Made by a program: the position numbers and the translations under genes. From NCBI GenBank assembly GCA_903871435.1, contig CAIQGU010000133.1, positions 1 to 9,470 of the forward strand: DNA of 9,470 nt, in the 5' to 3' direction. Position 1 is the first letter of the stretch, and each line of letters starts with the position of its first letter. The notes under the pieces were generated by a model that did not search any database, was not told the origin of the DNA, and saw nothing but the letters and a program-made list of their open reading frames with translations. Positions 1-6,649 of the stretch are shown here, piece after piece. This DNA comes from an uncultured Burkholderiales bacterium. Its GTDB lineage: Bacteria > Pseudomonadota > Gammaproteobacteria > Burkholderiales > Burkholderiaceae_F.

Positions 1-794
1 AGACCCTGTGCCGTATCTCCATCTCACCGGATTCCTGTGTGCGCCAGACGGAGACCATTTACGAGCGCTGGGGCGGGCGGATGCTGCTGATCGCGCGCTT
101 CGTGCCGGGACTCTCCACCATAGCCCCGCCGCTGGCAGGCGCCATGCGCCTGCCGCTCGTTTCGTTCCTCGCCTATAGCGCGGGCGGCGCCTTGATCTGG
201 ATCGTGGTTTCCCTTGGAATCGGCATGGTCTTCCAGGCGCAAATCGTCCTGGCGGGCGAGTACCTTGCCCGCTTCGGCACGCTGGCGTTGGCAGGTATCG
301 CCTGCGCGTTTATCGCGTTTCTTGGGTTCAAGTACTGGGAACGGCGGCGCTTCTACAAAACCCTGCGCATGGCGCGTATCACCGTGGATGAACTGCACGT
401 CCTCATCAGTGCCGGCGCGGATCCCGTAATACTGGACGTGCGTTCCGCGGCGTCCCGCCAGATGGATGGTCGCAGCATTCCAGGTGCGCGGCCGGTCGAC
501 ATCGCCGCTCCGGAAGCGCAACTGCGCGGCGTACCCAAGGCGAGCGAGATCGTCGTCTATTGCAGCTGCCCCAGCGAGGCTTCGGCTGCGCGGGTGGCGC
601 GGCTGCTGATGGACCACGGGTTCCAGCGCGTTCGCCCGCTGGCGGGCGGTATCGATGCCTGGGAAACCGCCGGTCACGAACTCGAGATCGACATCACCGT
701 CGATCGAGCGCCGGCCGCAAGCAGCGAGGCGAGCGGCGATGCGAGTGCTCCCGCGGCGGCGGCACGCGGCGCAATTGGAGACCGTGCGGCGTGA
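1..794 (+). CDS. DedA-family membrane protein fused to C-terminal rhodanese domain (5' partial)
   Basis: The reading frame is open from base 3 to the TGA at 792-794 and continues upstream of the window, so the true start is missing. The first ~110 visible residues are the C-terminal half of a DedA (SNARE-associated/VTT) protein: a CRISISPDSC segment, then ARFVPGLSTIAPPLAG, which is the conserved DedA re-entrant/helix region, then two hydrophobic stretches. Residues ~120-220 form a rhodanese domain with VILDVR near its start and a YCSCPSEAS active-site loop whose first Cys (visible residue 187) is the expected sulfur-carrying residue. An Ala-rich low-complexity tail follows. DedA proteins are known as transporters or flippases of undecaprenyl phosphate or phospholipid; the substrate here and the role of the rhodanese domain are unknown. 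The stop overlaps the next gene's GTG start by 4 nt, implying coupling to the MCE transporter. A GTG at 39 is in frame but lies inside the conserved DedA core, so it is not the start. Confidence 0.88.
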   Translation, partial: TLCRISISPDSCVRQTETIYERWGGRMLLIARFVPGLSTIAPPLAGAMRLPLVSFLAYSAGGALIWIVVSLGIGMVFQAQIVLAGEYLARFGTLALAGIACAFIAFLGFKYWERRRFYKTLRMARITVDELHVLISAGADPVILDVRSAASRQMDGRSIPGARPVDIAAPEAQLRGVPKASEIVVYCSCPSEASAARVARLLMDHGFQRVRPLAGGIDAWETAGHELEIDITVDRAPAASSEASGDASAPAAAARGAIGDRAA

Positions 795-2002
795 ACGCCG
801 GGTCCCCTGATCCCGGCGAGGGACCGACTGCGCGCGCTGCCGACGGTTTGGATGCCGCGGCAGGCGCCATGGTTGGCACCGCGGCCGATCAATGGGCGCC
901 GCGTATTTCCCGCAGCGTGGGCGCGGACGGCCGCACCCGCATCCAGCTCTCCGGCACCTGGGTGCTGCGCGCCCTGCTGCCCCAGGCGGTGGCCCTGAGC
1001 CGCCAATTGCAGCAGCATGCGCGCGACGCGCAGGCGCAGTGGGATCTGCGTCCTGTGGAAACGATAGACGACGCGGGCGCGCTGCTGCTCTGGCGCTGCT
1101 GGGGCCGGCGCCGCCCTCCCTTGCTGCTGCGGCCTGAACAGGAGCCGGCTTTCGTCAACCTGTCGCCGGTGGCATTGCTGCCACCCCCCGAACCGCGGCA
1201 CGACGCGCTCGCACCGGTTGCCCTGATCGGGCGGCGCCTGCTCGCGCTGCGCGAGCATCTGTTCGATATCGTGCTCGTCTCGGGCCACCTCGCGCTCGAT
1301 GTCTTCCACCTTGCGCGCCAGCCGGCACGCATGCCCTGGCGCGAGATCTCCGCCAACATCTACCGGACGGGTACCCAGGCGCTGCCCATCGTCGCGCTGG
1401 TAGGATTTCTGGTGGGCGTGGTGCTCAGCTACCTTTCCGCCAAGCAGCTGCAGGCCTACGGCGCCAACATCTTCATCATCAACATCCTGGGCGTGGGCAT
1501 CGTGCGCGAGCTGGGCCCCATGCTCGCGGCTATCCTGGTCGCCGGCCGTTCCGGGTCCTCCATGACGGCGCAGTTGGGTGTCATGCGCGTAACCGAAGAA
1601 CTCGACGCCCTGTCGGTGATGGGCATATCCATCACGCAACGGCTGGTACTGCCCAAGGTCCTCGCGCTGGCCATCACGATGCCGCTGCTGGTTTTGTGGT
1701 GCGACTCCATCGCGATGATCGGCGGCATGCTGGCGGCGAACTGGGAACTGGGAATCAGCTACCGCGAGTTCCTGCACTCCCTGCCGGCTACGCTGCCGCA
1801 GTCCAACCTCTGGCTGGGCATCGGCAAGGGCACGCTCTTTGGCATACTCATCGCCATCATCGCCTGCCACTACGGTCTGCGTATCAAGCCCAATACCGAG
1901 AGCCTGGCAACGGGCACGACCGAGTCGGTCGTCAGCGCCATCACCATCGTCATCCTGGTGGACGCCGCCATCGCCGTGCTGTTTTCCCCGGTGGGTCTCT
2001 AG
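791..2002 (+). CDS. MlaE-type ABC transporter permease with N-terminal STAS-like domain
   Basis: This 403-aa protein is the inner-membrane permease of an MCE-type lipid transporter. I chose GTG 791 because it overlaps the upstream stop as GTGA and has GGAG at 777-780, 10 nt upstream; an in-frame ATG at 869 is a weaker alternative. Residues ~35-125 form a STAS/MlaB-like domain (RTRIQLSGTW; DDAGALLLW at 93-101). The position that is Thr52 in E. coli MlaB, or the phosphorylated Ser of SpoIIAA, is Asp94 here. Residues ~160-403 are the MlaE fold: an amphipathic stretch, hydrophobic segments starting at IVALVGFLVGVVLSYL, the conserved ELGPMLAAILVAGRSGSSM coupling region, VTEELDALSVMGI, and a hydrophobic C-terminus. 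Permeases of this family pair with an MlaF-like ATPase and an MlaD-like ring, both encoded immediately downstream. The fused STAS domain probably replaces a separate MlaB. No gene symbol is given because this looks like a paralogous MCE system rather than the canonical mla locus. Confidence 0.93.
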   Translation: MNAGSPDPGEGPTARAADGLDAAAGAMVGTAADQWAPRISRSVGADGRTRIQLSGTWVLRALLPQAVALSRQLQQHARDAQAQWDLRPVETIDDAGALLLWRCWGRRRPPLLLRPEQEPAFVNLSPVALLPPPEPRHDALAPVALIGRRLLALREHLFDIVLVSGHLALDVFHLARQPARMPWREISANIYRTGTQALPIVALVGFLVGVVLSYLSAKQLQAYGANIFIINILGVGIVRELGPMLAAILVAGRSGSSMTAQLGVMRVTEELDALSVMGISITQRLVLPKVLALAITMPLLVLWCDSIAMIGGMLAANWELGISYREFLHSLPATLPQSNLWLGIGKGTLFGILIAIIACHYGLRIKPNTESLATGTTESVVSAITIVILVDAAIAVLFSPVGL

Positions 2003-2006
2003 CGAA

Positions 2007-2927
2007 ATGGATGCGGCCGTGGACCATGCACGCATGAACGCCAATACGCCGCCCGGACCCGATGCGCCTGCCGTCATCGTCATCGAGGGCGTATGGACCG
2101 TGCTCGACGGCAACACGATCCATCGCGGCATCGACCTGCGGATACGGCGGGGCGAAGTGCTGGCGCTGATCGGCGAATCGGGCAGCGGCAAGACCACGCT
2201 ACTGCGGGAAATGCTGGGCCTTGGCATACCCAGCCGCGGCAGCATTCGCGTATTCGATACCGCCCTGCAGGGCAGCTCGCAAGAAGAGATCAAGCGCACG
2301 CGGCGGCGCTGGGGCGTGCTGTTTCAGGAAGGCGCGCTGTTCTCGGCGCTGAGCGTATACGACAACGTCGCATTGCCGCTTCGGGAGTTGCGCGCATTGC
2401 CGGAGGACGTGGTGCGCGAGCTCGTGATGATGAAGCTGGCGCTGGTGGAAATCGACGCAGCCAGCGCCACCAAGCTGCCGGCCCAGCTTTCGGGCGGCAT
2501 GGTCAAGCGGGTGGCGCTGGCCCGCGCTCTGGCGCTCGACCCCGAGCTGCTGTTCCTGGACGAACCGACCGCCGGCCTGGACCCGGAGCGCAGCGCGGGA
2601 TTCGTGCAGCTGGTGCAACGGCTGCGCCAGGAACTGCACCTCACCGTCGTGATGGTCACGCACGATGTGGACACCCTCATCGCGCTGGCCGACCGCGTGG
2701 CCGTGCTGGCCGACCATAGCATCGTCGCCGTTGGTCCCCTGTGGGATGTGGTGCGGGTGCCGCATGCTTTCATCAGCAGCTTCTTCCTCGGGCATGTGAG
2801 CCGCTGCAAGCAATCGAGCGTGGATGACTACCGCCGCGCGCTCGCGCCCGGCTTGATCCGTACCGAACCCATGCCCGTCGCCACCACGGGCACCGTAACC
2901 GCCGCCAACGCCAACCGGGAGATGTAG
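2007..2927 (+). CDS. MlaF-like ABC transporter ATPase (MCE system)
   Basis: This 306-aa cytoplasmic nucleotide-binding subunit powers the lipid transporter. All ABC motifs are visible: Walker A GESGSGKT (56-63), Q-loop in FQEGALFSALSVYDNV (Gln106; this wording is typical of MlaF/Mce ATPases), signature LSGGM (160-164), Walker B LLFLDE (180-185) with Glu185, D-loop GLD (189-191) and switch His218 in VTHD. About 50 residues after the ATPase core (FFLGHVSRCKQSSVDDYRRAL onward) form a C-terminal extension; in E. coli MlaF the C-terminal tail contacts the neighbouring subunit and MlaB, and this one may act similarly. ATG 2007 lies 4 nt after the permease stop, with GGTGGG at 1990-1995 as a weak ribosome site. 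ATG 2034 is an in-frame alternative that would shorten a poorly conserved N-terminus by nine residues. The gene is sandwiched in the operon with 2-4 nt gaps. Confidence 0.94.
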   Translation: MDAAVDHARMNANTPPGPDAPAVIVIEGVWTVLDGNTIHRGIDLRIRRGEVLALIGESGSGKTTLLREMLGLGIPSRGSIRVFDTALQGSSQEEIKRTRRRWGVLFQEGALFSALSVYDNVALPLRELRALPEDVVRELVMMKLALVEIDAASATKLPAQLSGGMVKRVALARALALDPELLFLDEPTAGLDPERSAGFVQLVQRLRQELHLTVVMVTHDVDTLIALADRVAVLADHSIVAVGPLWDVVRVPHAFISSFFLGHVSRCKQSSVDDYRRALAPGLIRTEPMPVATTGTVTAANANREM

Positions 2928-2929
2928 GA

Positions 2930-3877
2930 ATGGAAAGCCGCGCCAATGTCATCGCCGCCGGTCTGTTTGTGATCACGCTCACGGTCGCATTGATTTTCAC
3001 CGCGCTCTGGCTCACCCGCGACAGCGTCGATCGCTTGCCCTACCTGGTGGTCTCCAAAGTGCCGGTAACCGGCCTGCACGCCAAGGCCGCCGTGCGATTG
3101 CGCGGCGTGGATGTCGGACGGGTGGACGCCATCGCCTTCGACCCGAAGAACCCGCGCACCATACTCGTCAACATATCGGTGGACCGCTCGGCCGCACTCA
3201 CCCAGGGTACTTACAGCCAGCTCGCCTTCCAGGGCGTGACCGGGCTCTCGTACATCGCGCTCGATGATGAAGGCGACAAGTCGGCGCCACTCGTCACCAG
3301 CCCTGATGCGCCGGGCCGCATCGAGATGCGCCGCTCGCTCATCGACAGCATCGGTGAATCCAGCGTCGATCTCCTGCACGATGCCGGCGTCGCCGCCAAG
3401 CGCGTCAACCAACTGCTCAGCGACGACAACCTCGCGCACTTCGCCGGCACGCTCAAGAGCACGGAAGCGGCGGCCAGCCAGCTGGCGGCGCTGGCGGGGA
3501 AATTGCAGCCGGCCGCCCAGTCGATACAAGGACTGGCCACCGATACCCGGGGCGCGGTGCAAAAGCTCGACGTCCTGCTGGGCGACCTGCACGGCACCAC
3601 CGTGGAGTTGACCCAGCATCTGGGTGCGTTCGACCAGGTTGGCCGCGGCGCACAGGCGGTCGGGGACGCCAGCGCCGCCCTGCAGAGCACGCTGGTTGAC
3701 GACACCCTGCCACGGCTGACGCAAGCCACGGATGACCTGGCGCGCACATCGCGCACGCTGGACCGGTTCCTCTCGCAAATACAGGAGCGCCCCCAGATAC
3801 TGGTGTTCGGTGCCCCAGCGCCGGCACCCGGCCCGGGTGAGGCGGGCTTTGTTGCGCCCGCGGGAGAAAAGCAATGA
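2930..3877 (+). CDS. MlaD-like MCE-domain protein
   Basis: This 315-aa protein is anchored in the inner membrane by one N-terminal helix (residues ~7-28, VIAAGLFVITLTVALIFTALW) without a cleavage signal. A single MCE domain follows at ~37-118 (VPVTGLHAKAAVRLRGVDVGRVDAI; LAFQGVTGLSYIALDD). Family members form hexameric rings with a hydrophobic pore for lipids. Residues ~140-285 are rich in Ala, Leu and Gln with heptad-like spacing and no Pro, so they are probably long helices; E. coli MlaD (~183 aa) lacks such an extension, whereas Mce-type proteins and PqiB build helical tubes from theirs. The C-terminus is Pro/Gly/Ala-rich (APAPAPGPGEAG). ATG 2930 is 2 nt after the ATPase stop and has GGGAG at 2917-2921. 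The stop overlaps the next start as ATGA. I infer that the tail spans part of the periplasm toward the lipoprotein encoded next. Confidence 0.93.
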   Translation: MESRANVIAAGLFVITLTVALIFTALWLTRDSVDRLPYLVVSKVPVTGLHAKAAVRLRGVDVGRVDAIAFDPKNPRTILVNISVDRSAALTQGTYSQLAFQGVTGLSYIALDDEGDKSAPLVTSPDAPGRIEMRRSLIDSIGESSVDLLHDAGVAAKRVNQLLSDDNLAHFAGTLKSTEAAASQLAALAGKLQPAAQSIQGLATDTRGAVQKLDVLLGDLHGTTVELTQHLGAFDQVGRGAQAVGDASAALQSTLVDDTLPRLTQATDDLARTSRTLDRFLSQIQERPQILVFGAPAPAPGPGEAGFVAPAGEKQ

Positions 3878-4521
3878 TGAAGAGCAGAACACGTGCGCGG
3901 CAAATCGTCCTGACGGCAGCGGCAGGACTGATGGCAGCGGCGGTCCTGGCCGCCTGCAGTACCACTGCGCCGGCCATCAAGCGCTATGACTTCGGCATAC
4001 CACCGGCTGCCTCGGCCGATGCGGCGCGCACGGTTGGCGCCAACCCCGAAGTAACGGTCGGCGCGCCCATCTGGCTGGACACGCCGGCGGTGCTCTACCG
4101 CCTGGGCTACGCCGACGAAAGCCAGCTGCATGCATATGCGCAGACACAGTGGGTCGCGGCACCGTCGCGCCTTCTGGAGCAAGCCCTGCTAGCCAGCAGC
4201 CTGAAGGATGATCCGCGCGCCTGCAGCGCCGGAGGCGGGCCACCCGTGCGCCTTGATGTGAACCTTCAGGAGTTCAGCCAGGCCTTTGACAGCCCCAGCG
4301 ACAGCCACGTCGTGCTGAGGGCAAAGGTGCGCATGCTGTCGACACGCACACACGCCGTGCTTGCGCAGCGCCAATTCGATCTGCGTGCCGCCGCGCCCGC
4401 ATCCGATGGGCCGGGAGCCGTTCATGGCCTGCGCGACCTGGCGCACGCTTTTGCCGCGAGCGCGCTTGCATGGGCCGCGTCCTGTCCCGCGGATACTTCC
4501 GGCGCGCAAAGCCAACGCTAG
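3874..4521 (+). CDS. ABC-type transport auxiliary lipoprotein (PqiC/ABC_trans_aux family)
   Basis: This 215-aa protein is exported as a lipoprotein: positively charged N-terminus (MMKSRTRARQ), hydrophobic segment, lipobox LAAC with the lipidated Cys at residue 28. Residue +2 after Cys is Ser, so it should escape inner-membrane retention and be sorted to the outer membrane. The mature part carries the family hallmarks YDFG near the start, PIWLDTPAVLYRLGYADESQLHAYAQTQWVAAP, and LLEQAL, as in PqiC and other ABC_trans_aux proteins that partner MCE proteins. GGGAG at 3862-3866 is 7 nt before ATG 3874; ATG 3877 is an alternative start one codon later. It is the last gene of the packed transporter operon. 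The likely role is the outer-membrane docking end of the MCE conduit; the transported lipid and direction cannot be told from sequence. Confidence 0.9.
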   Translation: MMKSRTRARQIVLTAAAGLMAAAVLAACSTTAPAIKRYDFGIPPAASADAARTVGANPEVTVGAPIWLDTPAVLYRLGYADESQLHAYAQTQWVAAPSRLLEQALLASSLKDDPRACSAGGGPPVRLDVNLQEFSQAFDSPSDSHVVLRAKVRMLSTRTHAVLAQRQFDLRAAAPASDGPGAVHGLRDLAHAFAASALAWAASCPADTSGAQSQR

Positions 4522-4793
4522 AAAAGGCGCGGGTTGCGAGGGTAATTCGACGCGTCAACGCGTGGTTGCCCCGGACTCACCTATCACCACGCTTAAATAT
4601 TGCAGTGCGGGTCCTGCGCGGGGGCCTGGCCACGGGTTTTTTTCAAATCTTGACCCGGGTCAAAGGCAGCCGGACCGCGCGTCGTCCATTATGGAAATCT
4701 CATCTGCACGCAGCGACACGCCGCGAAGCAGGTGCAGTCTTCGGACAAGGCGCAACCGCGCTAAAAAGTCCGTCGCAACTATCAAGGAGAGCC
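4522..4793 (+). other. Intergenic region between transporter operon and formyl-CoA module
   Basis: These 272 nt contain no convincing gene. From left to right: two copies of the self-complementary hexamer ACGCGT (4550-4555 and 4558-4563, two bases apart, the first within an 8-bp palindrome GACGCGTC); a short AT-rich patch TTAAATATT (4593-4601); a GC-rich stretch ending in seven Ts (4637-4643), which looks like the end of an intrinsic terminator although I cannot draw a clean hairpin just upstream; then the FNR-like palindrome and -10-like hexamer listed separately; and finally a strong AAGGAG ribosome site (4784-4789) close to the ATG at 4794. The lyase reading frame is open back to 4470, but the start at 4794 is preferred because promoter-like elements and the ribosome site lie between. 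Confidence 0.6.
4650..4692 (+). promoter_or_regulatory. Candidate FNR/ANR-type operator and class II promoter
   Basis: Bases 4650-4663 read TTGACCCGGGTCAA, a perfect 14-bp palindrome. It has the exact 5-4-5 architecture of FNR-family boxes (consensus TTGAT-N4-ATCAA), with C/G at the fifth and tenth positions; TTGAC half-sites are known among FNR/ANR/DNR sites. The hexamer CATTAT at 4687-4692 matches the sigma-70 -10 consensus at 4 of 6 positions. Its centre is 33 bp downstream of the palindrome centre, close to the ~32 bp expected when FNR binds at -41.5. No separate -35 is expected at such class II promoters. The predicted start site is near 4698-4699, leaving a leader of about 95 nt before the lyase ATG. 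The function is inferred from pattern and spacing only. Confidence 0.5.
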
Positions 4794-6548
4794 ATGTCTT
4801 CCGTCCTGGAAAACCGCTCGGCCACCACCACGGCCGACGACACCCTGAAAGCCAAGAGCCGTGACGCCGGCATCATATCGGGCGGCCACCTGGTCGCGCG
4901 CGCACTGAAGAATGAAGGCGTCGACACGATATTCACGCTGTGTGGCGGGCACATCATCGACATTTACGACGGCTGCGTCGATGAAGGCATACGCATCATC
5001 GACGTCCGCCATGAGCAGATCGCCGCGCACGCAGCAGACGGCTATGCACGCCAGACCGGCAAGCTGGGCGTTTGCGTCACCACGGCAGGCCCGGGCTGCA
5101 CCAACGCCGTCACTGGCGTGGCCACGGCGTTCCGCTCGGAAACACCCATGCTCCACATCGGCGGCCAGGGCGGCATGACCCAGCACATGATGGGCTCGCT
5201 GCAGGACCTCCCGCACGTCGACATGATGCGGCCCATCACGAAGTTCTCGGCGGGTGTGCGCTCTACCGAGCGCACCGCCGACATGGTGTCGATGGCCATT
5301 CGCGAGGCCTTCAACGGCGCGCCCGGCCCCTCCTACCTGGAGATCCCGCGCGACGTGCTCGACCGCGAAATCGACATCAAGACGGCTGTCATCCCCGAGC
5401 CGGGCCGCTATCGCGCCTCCATCCGATCGATCGGCGATCCGGCCGATATTGAAACCCTGGCGGACCTGCTGGTCAACGCCGAACGTCCGGCCATCCTGTA
5501 CGGTCAGCAGGTGTGGACCGCCCGCGGCCACGAGGAAGCCGTCGCATTGCTGCGCGGCCTGGACATCCCGGGTTATTTCAACGGCGCAAGCCGCGGCCTG
5601 CTGCCCCCGGAAGACCCGCACCACTTCGACCGGACGCGCTCGCAAGCGTTCGCCAAGGCGGACGTCATCGTCATCGTGGGCACGCCGTTCGACTTCCGCA
5701 TGGGCTACGGCAAGCGCATCAGCAAGAGTCTCAAGCTGGTGCAGATCGACATGAACTACGCGACGGTCGGCAAGAACCGTGACATCGACCTGGGCATCGC
5801 CGGCCACCCCGGCGCCATCCTGGGCGCGGTGCTGCAGGCCGCCAGCGGCCGGATCAAGAACGACAAGCGCCAGGCCCGCAAGGCCTGGATGCGCGAGCTG
5901 CAGGAGGCCGAGAAGGTGGCCACCGAGAAGCTCATGCCGCTGTTCAAGTCCGACAATGCGCTCATCCATCCATACCGCGTGGCCTATGAGATCAACGAGT
6001 TCCTCGCTGACGACACGATCTACATCGGCGACGGCGGCGACGTGGTCACCATCTCGGCGCAGGCCGTGCGGCCGCGCCGCCCGGGCCAGTGGATGGATCC
6101 GGGCGCACTGGGCTCGCTGGGCGTGGGAACGGGTTTTGCCATCGCCGCGGGCCTGGCCAATCCCGAGAAGGAGGTACTCTGCTACTACGGTGACGGCGCC
6201 TTCAGCATGACCGCCTTCGACATGGAATCGGCCAACCGCTTCAAGGTGCCGTACATTGCGGTGGTGGGCAACAACTCGGCCATGAACCAGATCCGCTACG
6301 GGCAACTGGCCAAATACGGCCAGGACCGCGGCAACGTCGGCAACCTGCTGGGCGATGTCCCCTACGGCAAGTTCGCCGAGATGCTGGGCGGCTACGGCGA
6401 GGAAGTGCACGATCCGGCGAAGATCGCCGGTGCGTTGCTGCGCGCCCGCGAGGCGGTGAAGACCACCGGCAAGTGCGCGGTCATCAACATCTGGGTCGAT
6501 CCCGCCGTCTATGCGCCCGGCACGATGGCGCAGACGATGTACAAGTAA
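4794..6548 (+). CDS. ThDP-dependent 2-hydroxyacyl-CoA lyase-like enzyme (HACL2/ILVBL type)
   Basis: This 584-aa protein has the three-domain fold of ThDP enzymes such as acetolactate synthase, oxalyl-CoA decarboxylase (Oxc) and 2-hydroxyacyl-CoA lyase (HACL). The Pyr domain has the activating Glu74 in VRHEQ and the TTAGPGCTN strand (96-104). The PP domain has the ThDP/Mg motif GDG (466-468) ending in NN (493-494). Features pointing to HACL are GGHI (51-54), [10 protein letters not shown] followed by TKFSAG, a middle-domain [15 protein letters not shown] (413-416) and [13 protein letters not shown] (433-445); from memory human HACL2/ILVBL has nearly the same strings at the last two, and HACL1 has MGAFQEFPQV. 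The Oxc loop (SSEREIVDLQQGDYEE in Oxalobacter) is absent. Glu74 argues against glyoxylate carboligase, which has Val there. The expected reaction is 2-hydroxyacyl-CoA to aldehyde plus formyl-CoA; oxalyl-CoA decarboxylation to formyl-CoA remains possible given frc next door. AAGGAG ends 4 nt before the ATG. The first ~26 residues are an unconserved extension. Confidence 0.85.
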   Translation: MSSVLENRSATTTADDTLKAKSRDAGIISGGHLVARALKNEGVDTIFTLCGGHIIDIYDGCVDEGIRIIDVRHEQIAAHAADGYARQTGKLGVCVTTAGPGCTNAVTGVATAFRSETPMLHIGGQGGMTQHMMGSLQDLPHVDMMRPITKFSAGVRSTERTADMVSMAIREAFNGAPGPSYLEIPRDVLDREIDIKTAVIPEPGRYRASIRSIGDPADIETLADLLVNAERPAILYGQQVWTARGHEEAVALLRGLDIPGYFNGASRGLLPPEDPHHFDRTRSQAFAKADVIVIVGTPFDFRMGYGKRISKSLKLVQIDMNYATVGKNRDIDLGIAGHPGAILGAVLQAASGRIKNDKRQARKAWMRELQEAEKVATEKLMPLFKSDNALIHPYRVAYEINEFLADDTIYIGDGGDVVTISAQAVRPRRPGQWMDPGALGSLGVGTGFAIAAGLANPEKEVLCYYGDGAFSMTAFDMESANRFKVPYIAVVGNNSAMNQIRYGQLAKYGQDRGNVGNLLGDVPYGKFAEMLGGYGEEVHDPAKIAGALLRAREAVKTTGKCAVINIWVDPAVYAPGTMAQTMYK

Positions 6549-6555
6549 TCCGCGA

Positions 6556-6576
6556 CGCGGGCCCGACGGGCCCGCG
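6556..6576 (+). repeat. Perfect 10-bp inverted repeat (hairpin 1) between lyase and frc
   Basis: Bases 6556-6565 and 6567-6576 are perfect reverse complements around a single central A at 6566, so the transcript can form a very GC-rich hairpin with a small loop. No T-run follows, so it is not a standard intrinsic terminator. It begins 7 nt after the lyase stop codon and may protect the upstream mRNA 3' end or tune read-through into frc. Confidence 0.7.
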
Positions 6577-6585
6577 CACTCCCCG

Positions 6586-6603
6586 GCCGCGCCCAGGCGC
6601 GGC
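6586..6603 (+). repeat. Perfect 8-bp inverted repeat (hairpin 2) between lyase and frc
   Basis: Bases 6586-6593 (GCCGCGCC) and 6596-6603 (GGCGCGGC) are perfect reverse complements separated by CA, giving a second GC-rich hairpin 9 nt after the first. No T-run follows. With hairpin 1 it fills most of the 101-nt gap between the two genes. The frc ribosome site (AGAAGGA, 6632-6638) lies outside both stems. Confidence 0.65.
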
Positions 6604-6649
6604 ACGGGACCGGATACGAGCAACAACTTACAGAAGGATCATTATCAAC

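Noticed and set aside
560..790. N-terminal extension of the permease frame upstream of GTG 791
   Set aside because: The extension lies inside the rhodanese coding sequence, reads as Arg/Gly-rich shadow protein, and the GTGA overlap with GGAG upstream marks 791 as the likely start.
791..4521. Assignment as the canonical mla operon (mlaFEDCB)
   Set aside because: Gene order, the fused STAS domain, the long MCE tail, the PqiC-type lipoprotein and the absence of MlaC indicate a distinct MCE system, so mla symbols were withheld.
4566..4598. Sigma-70 promoter from TTGCCC (4566-4571) and TTAAAT (4593-4598)
   Set aside because: The spacer would be 21 bp, outside the usual 16-18, and both hexamers are imperfect.
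4603..4643. Intrinsic terminator for the transporter operon ending in the T-run 4637-4643
   Set aside because: A GC-rich stretch precedes seven Ts, but I could not find a strong uninterrupted stem adjoining the T-run, so it is described only as part of the intergenic region.
4794..6548. Classical oxalyl-CoA decarboxylase (oxc), acetolactate synthase or glyoxylate carboligase
   Set aside because: The Oxc substrate loop is missing; the catalytic Glu74 excludes glyoxylate carboligase; the GGHI, DGGD and WMDPGALG motifs fit HACL2-type lyases better than acetolactate synthase, and no regulatory small subunit gene is nearby. Oxalyl-CoA as a substrate is not excluded.
4782..6626. 614-codon open frame on the - strand antisense to the lyase
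   Set aside because: It is rich in His, Arg, Ala, Val and Gly with no recognisable domain and lies opposite a gene with clear catalytic motifs. Long antisense open frames are expected in GC-rich codon-biased DNA. The same applies to - strand frames at 674-2299, 2828-3892, 6509-8026 and 8254-9441.
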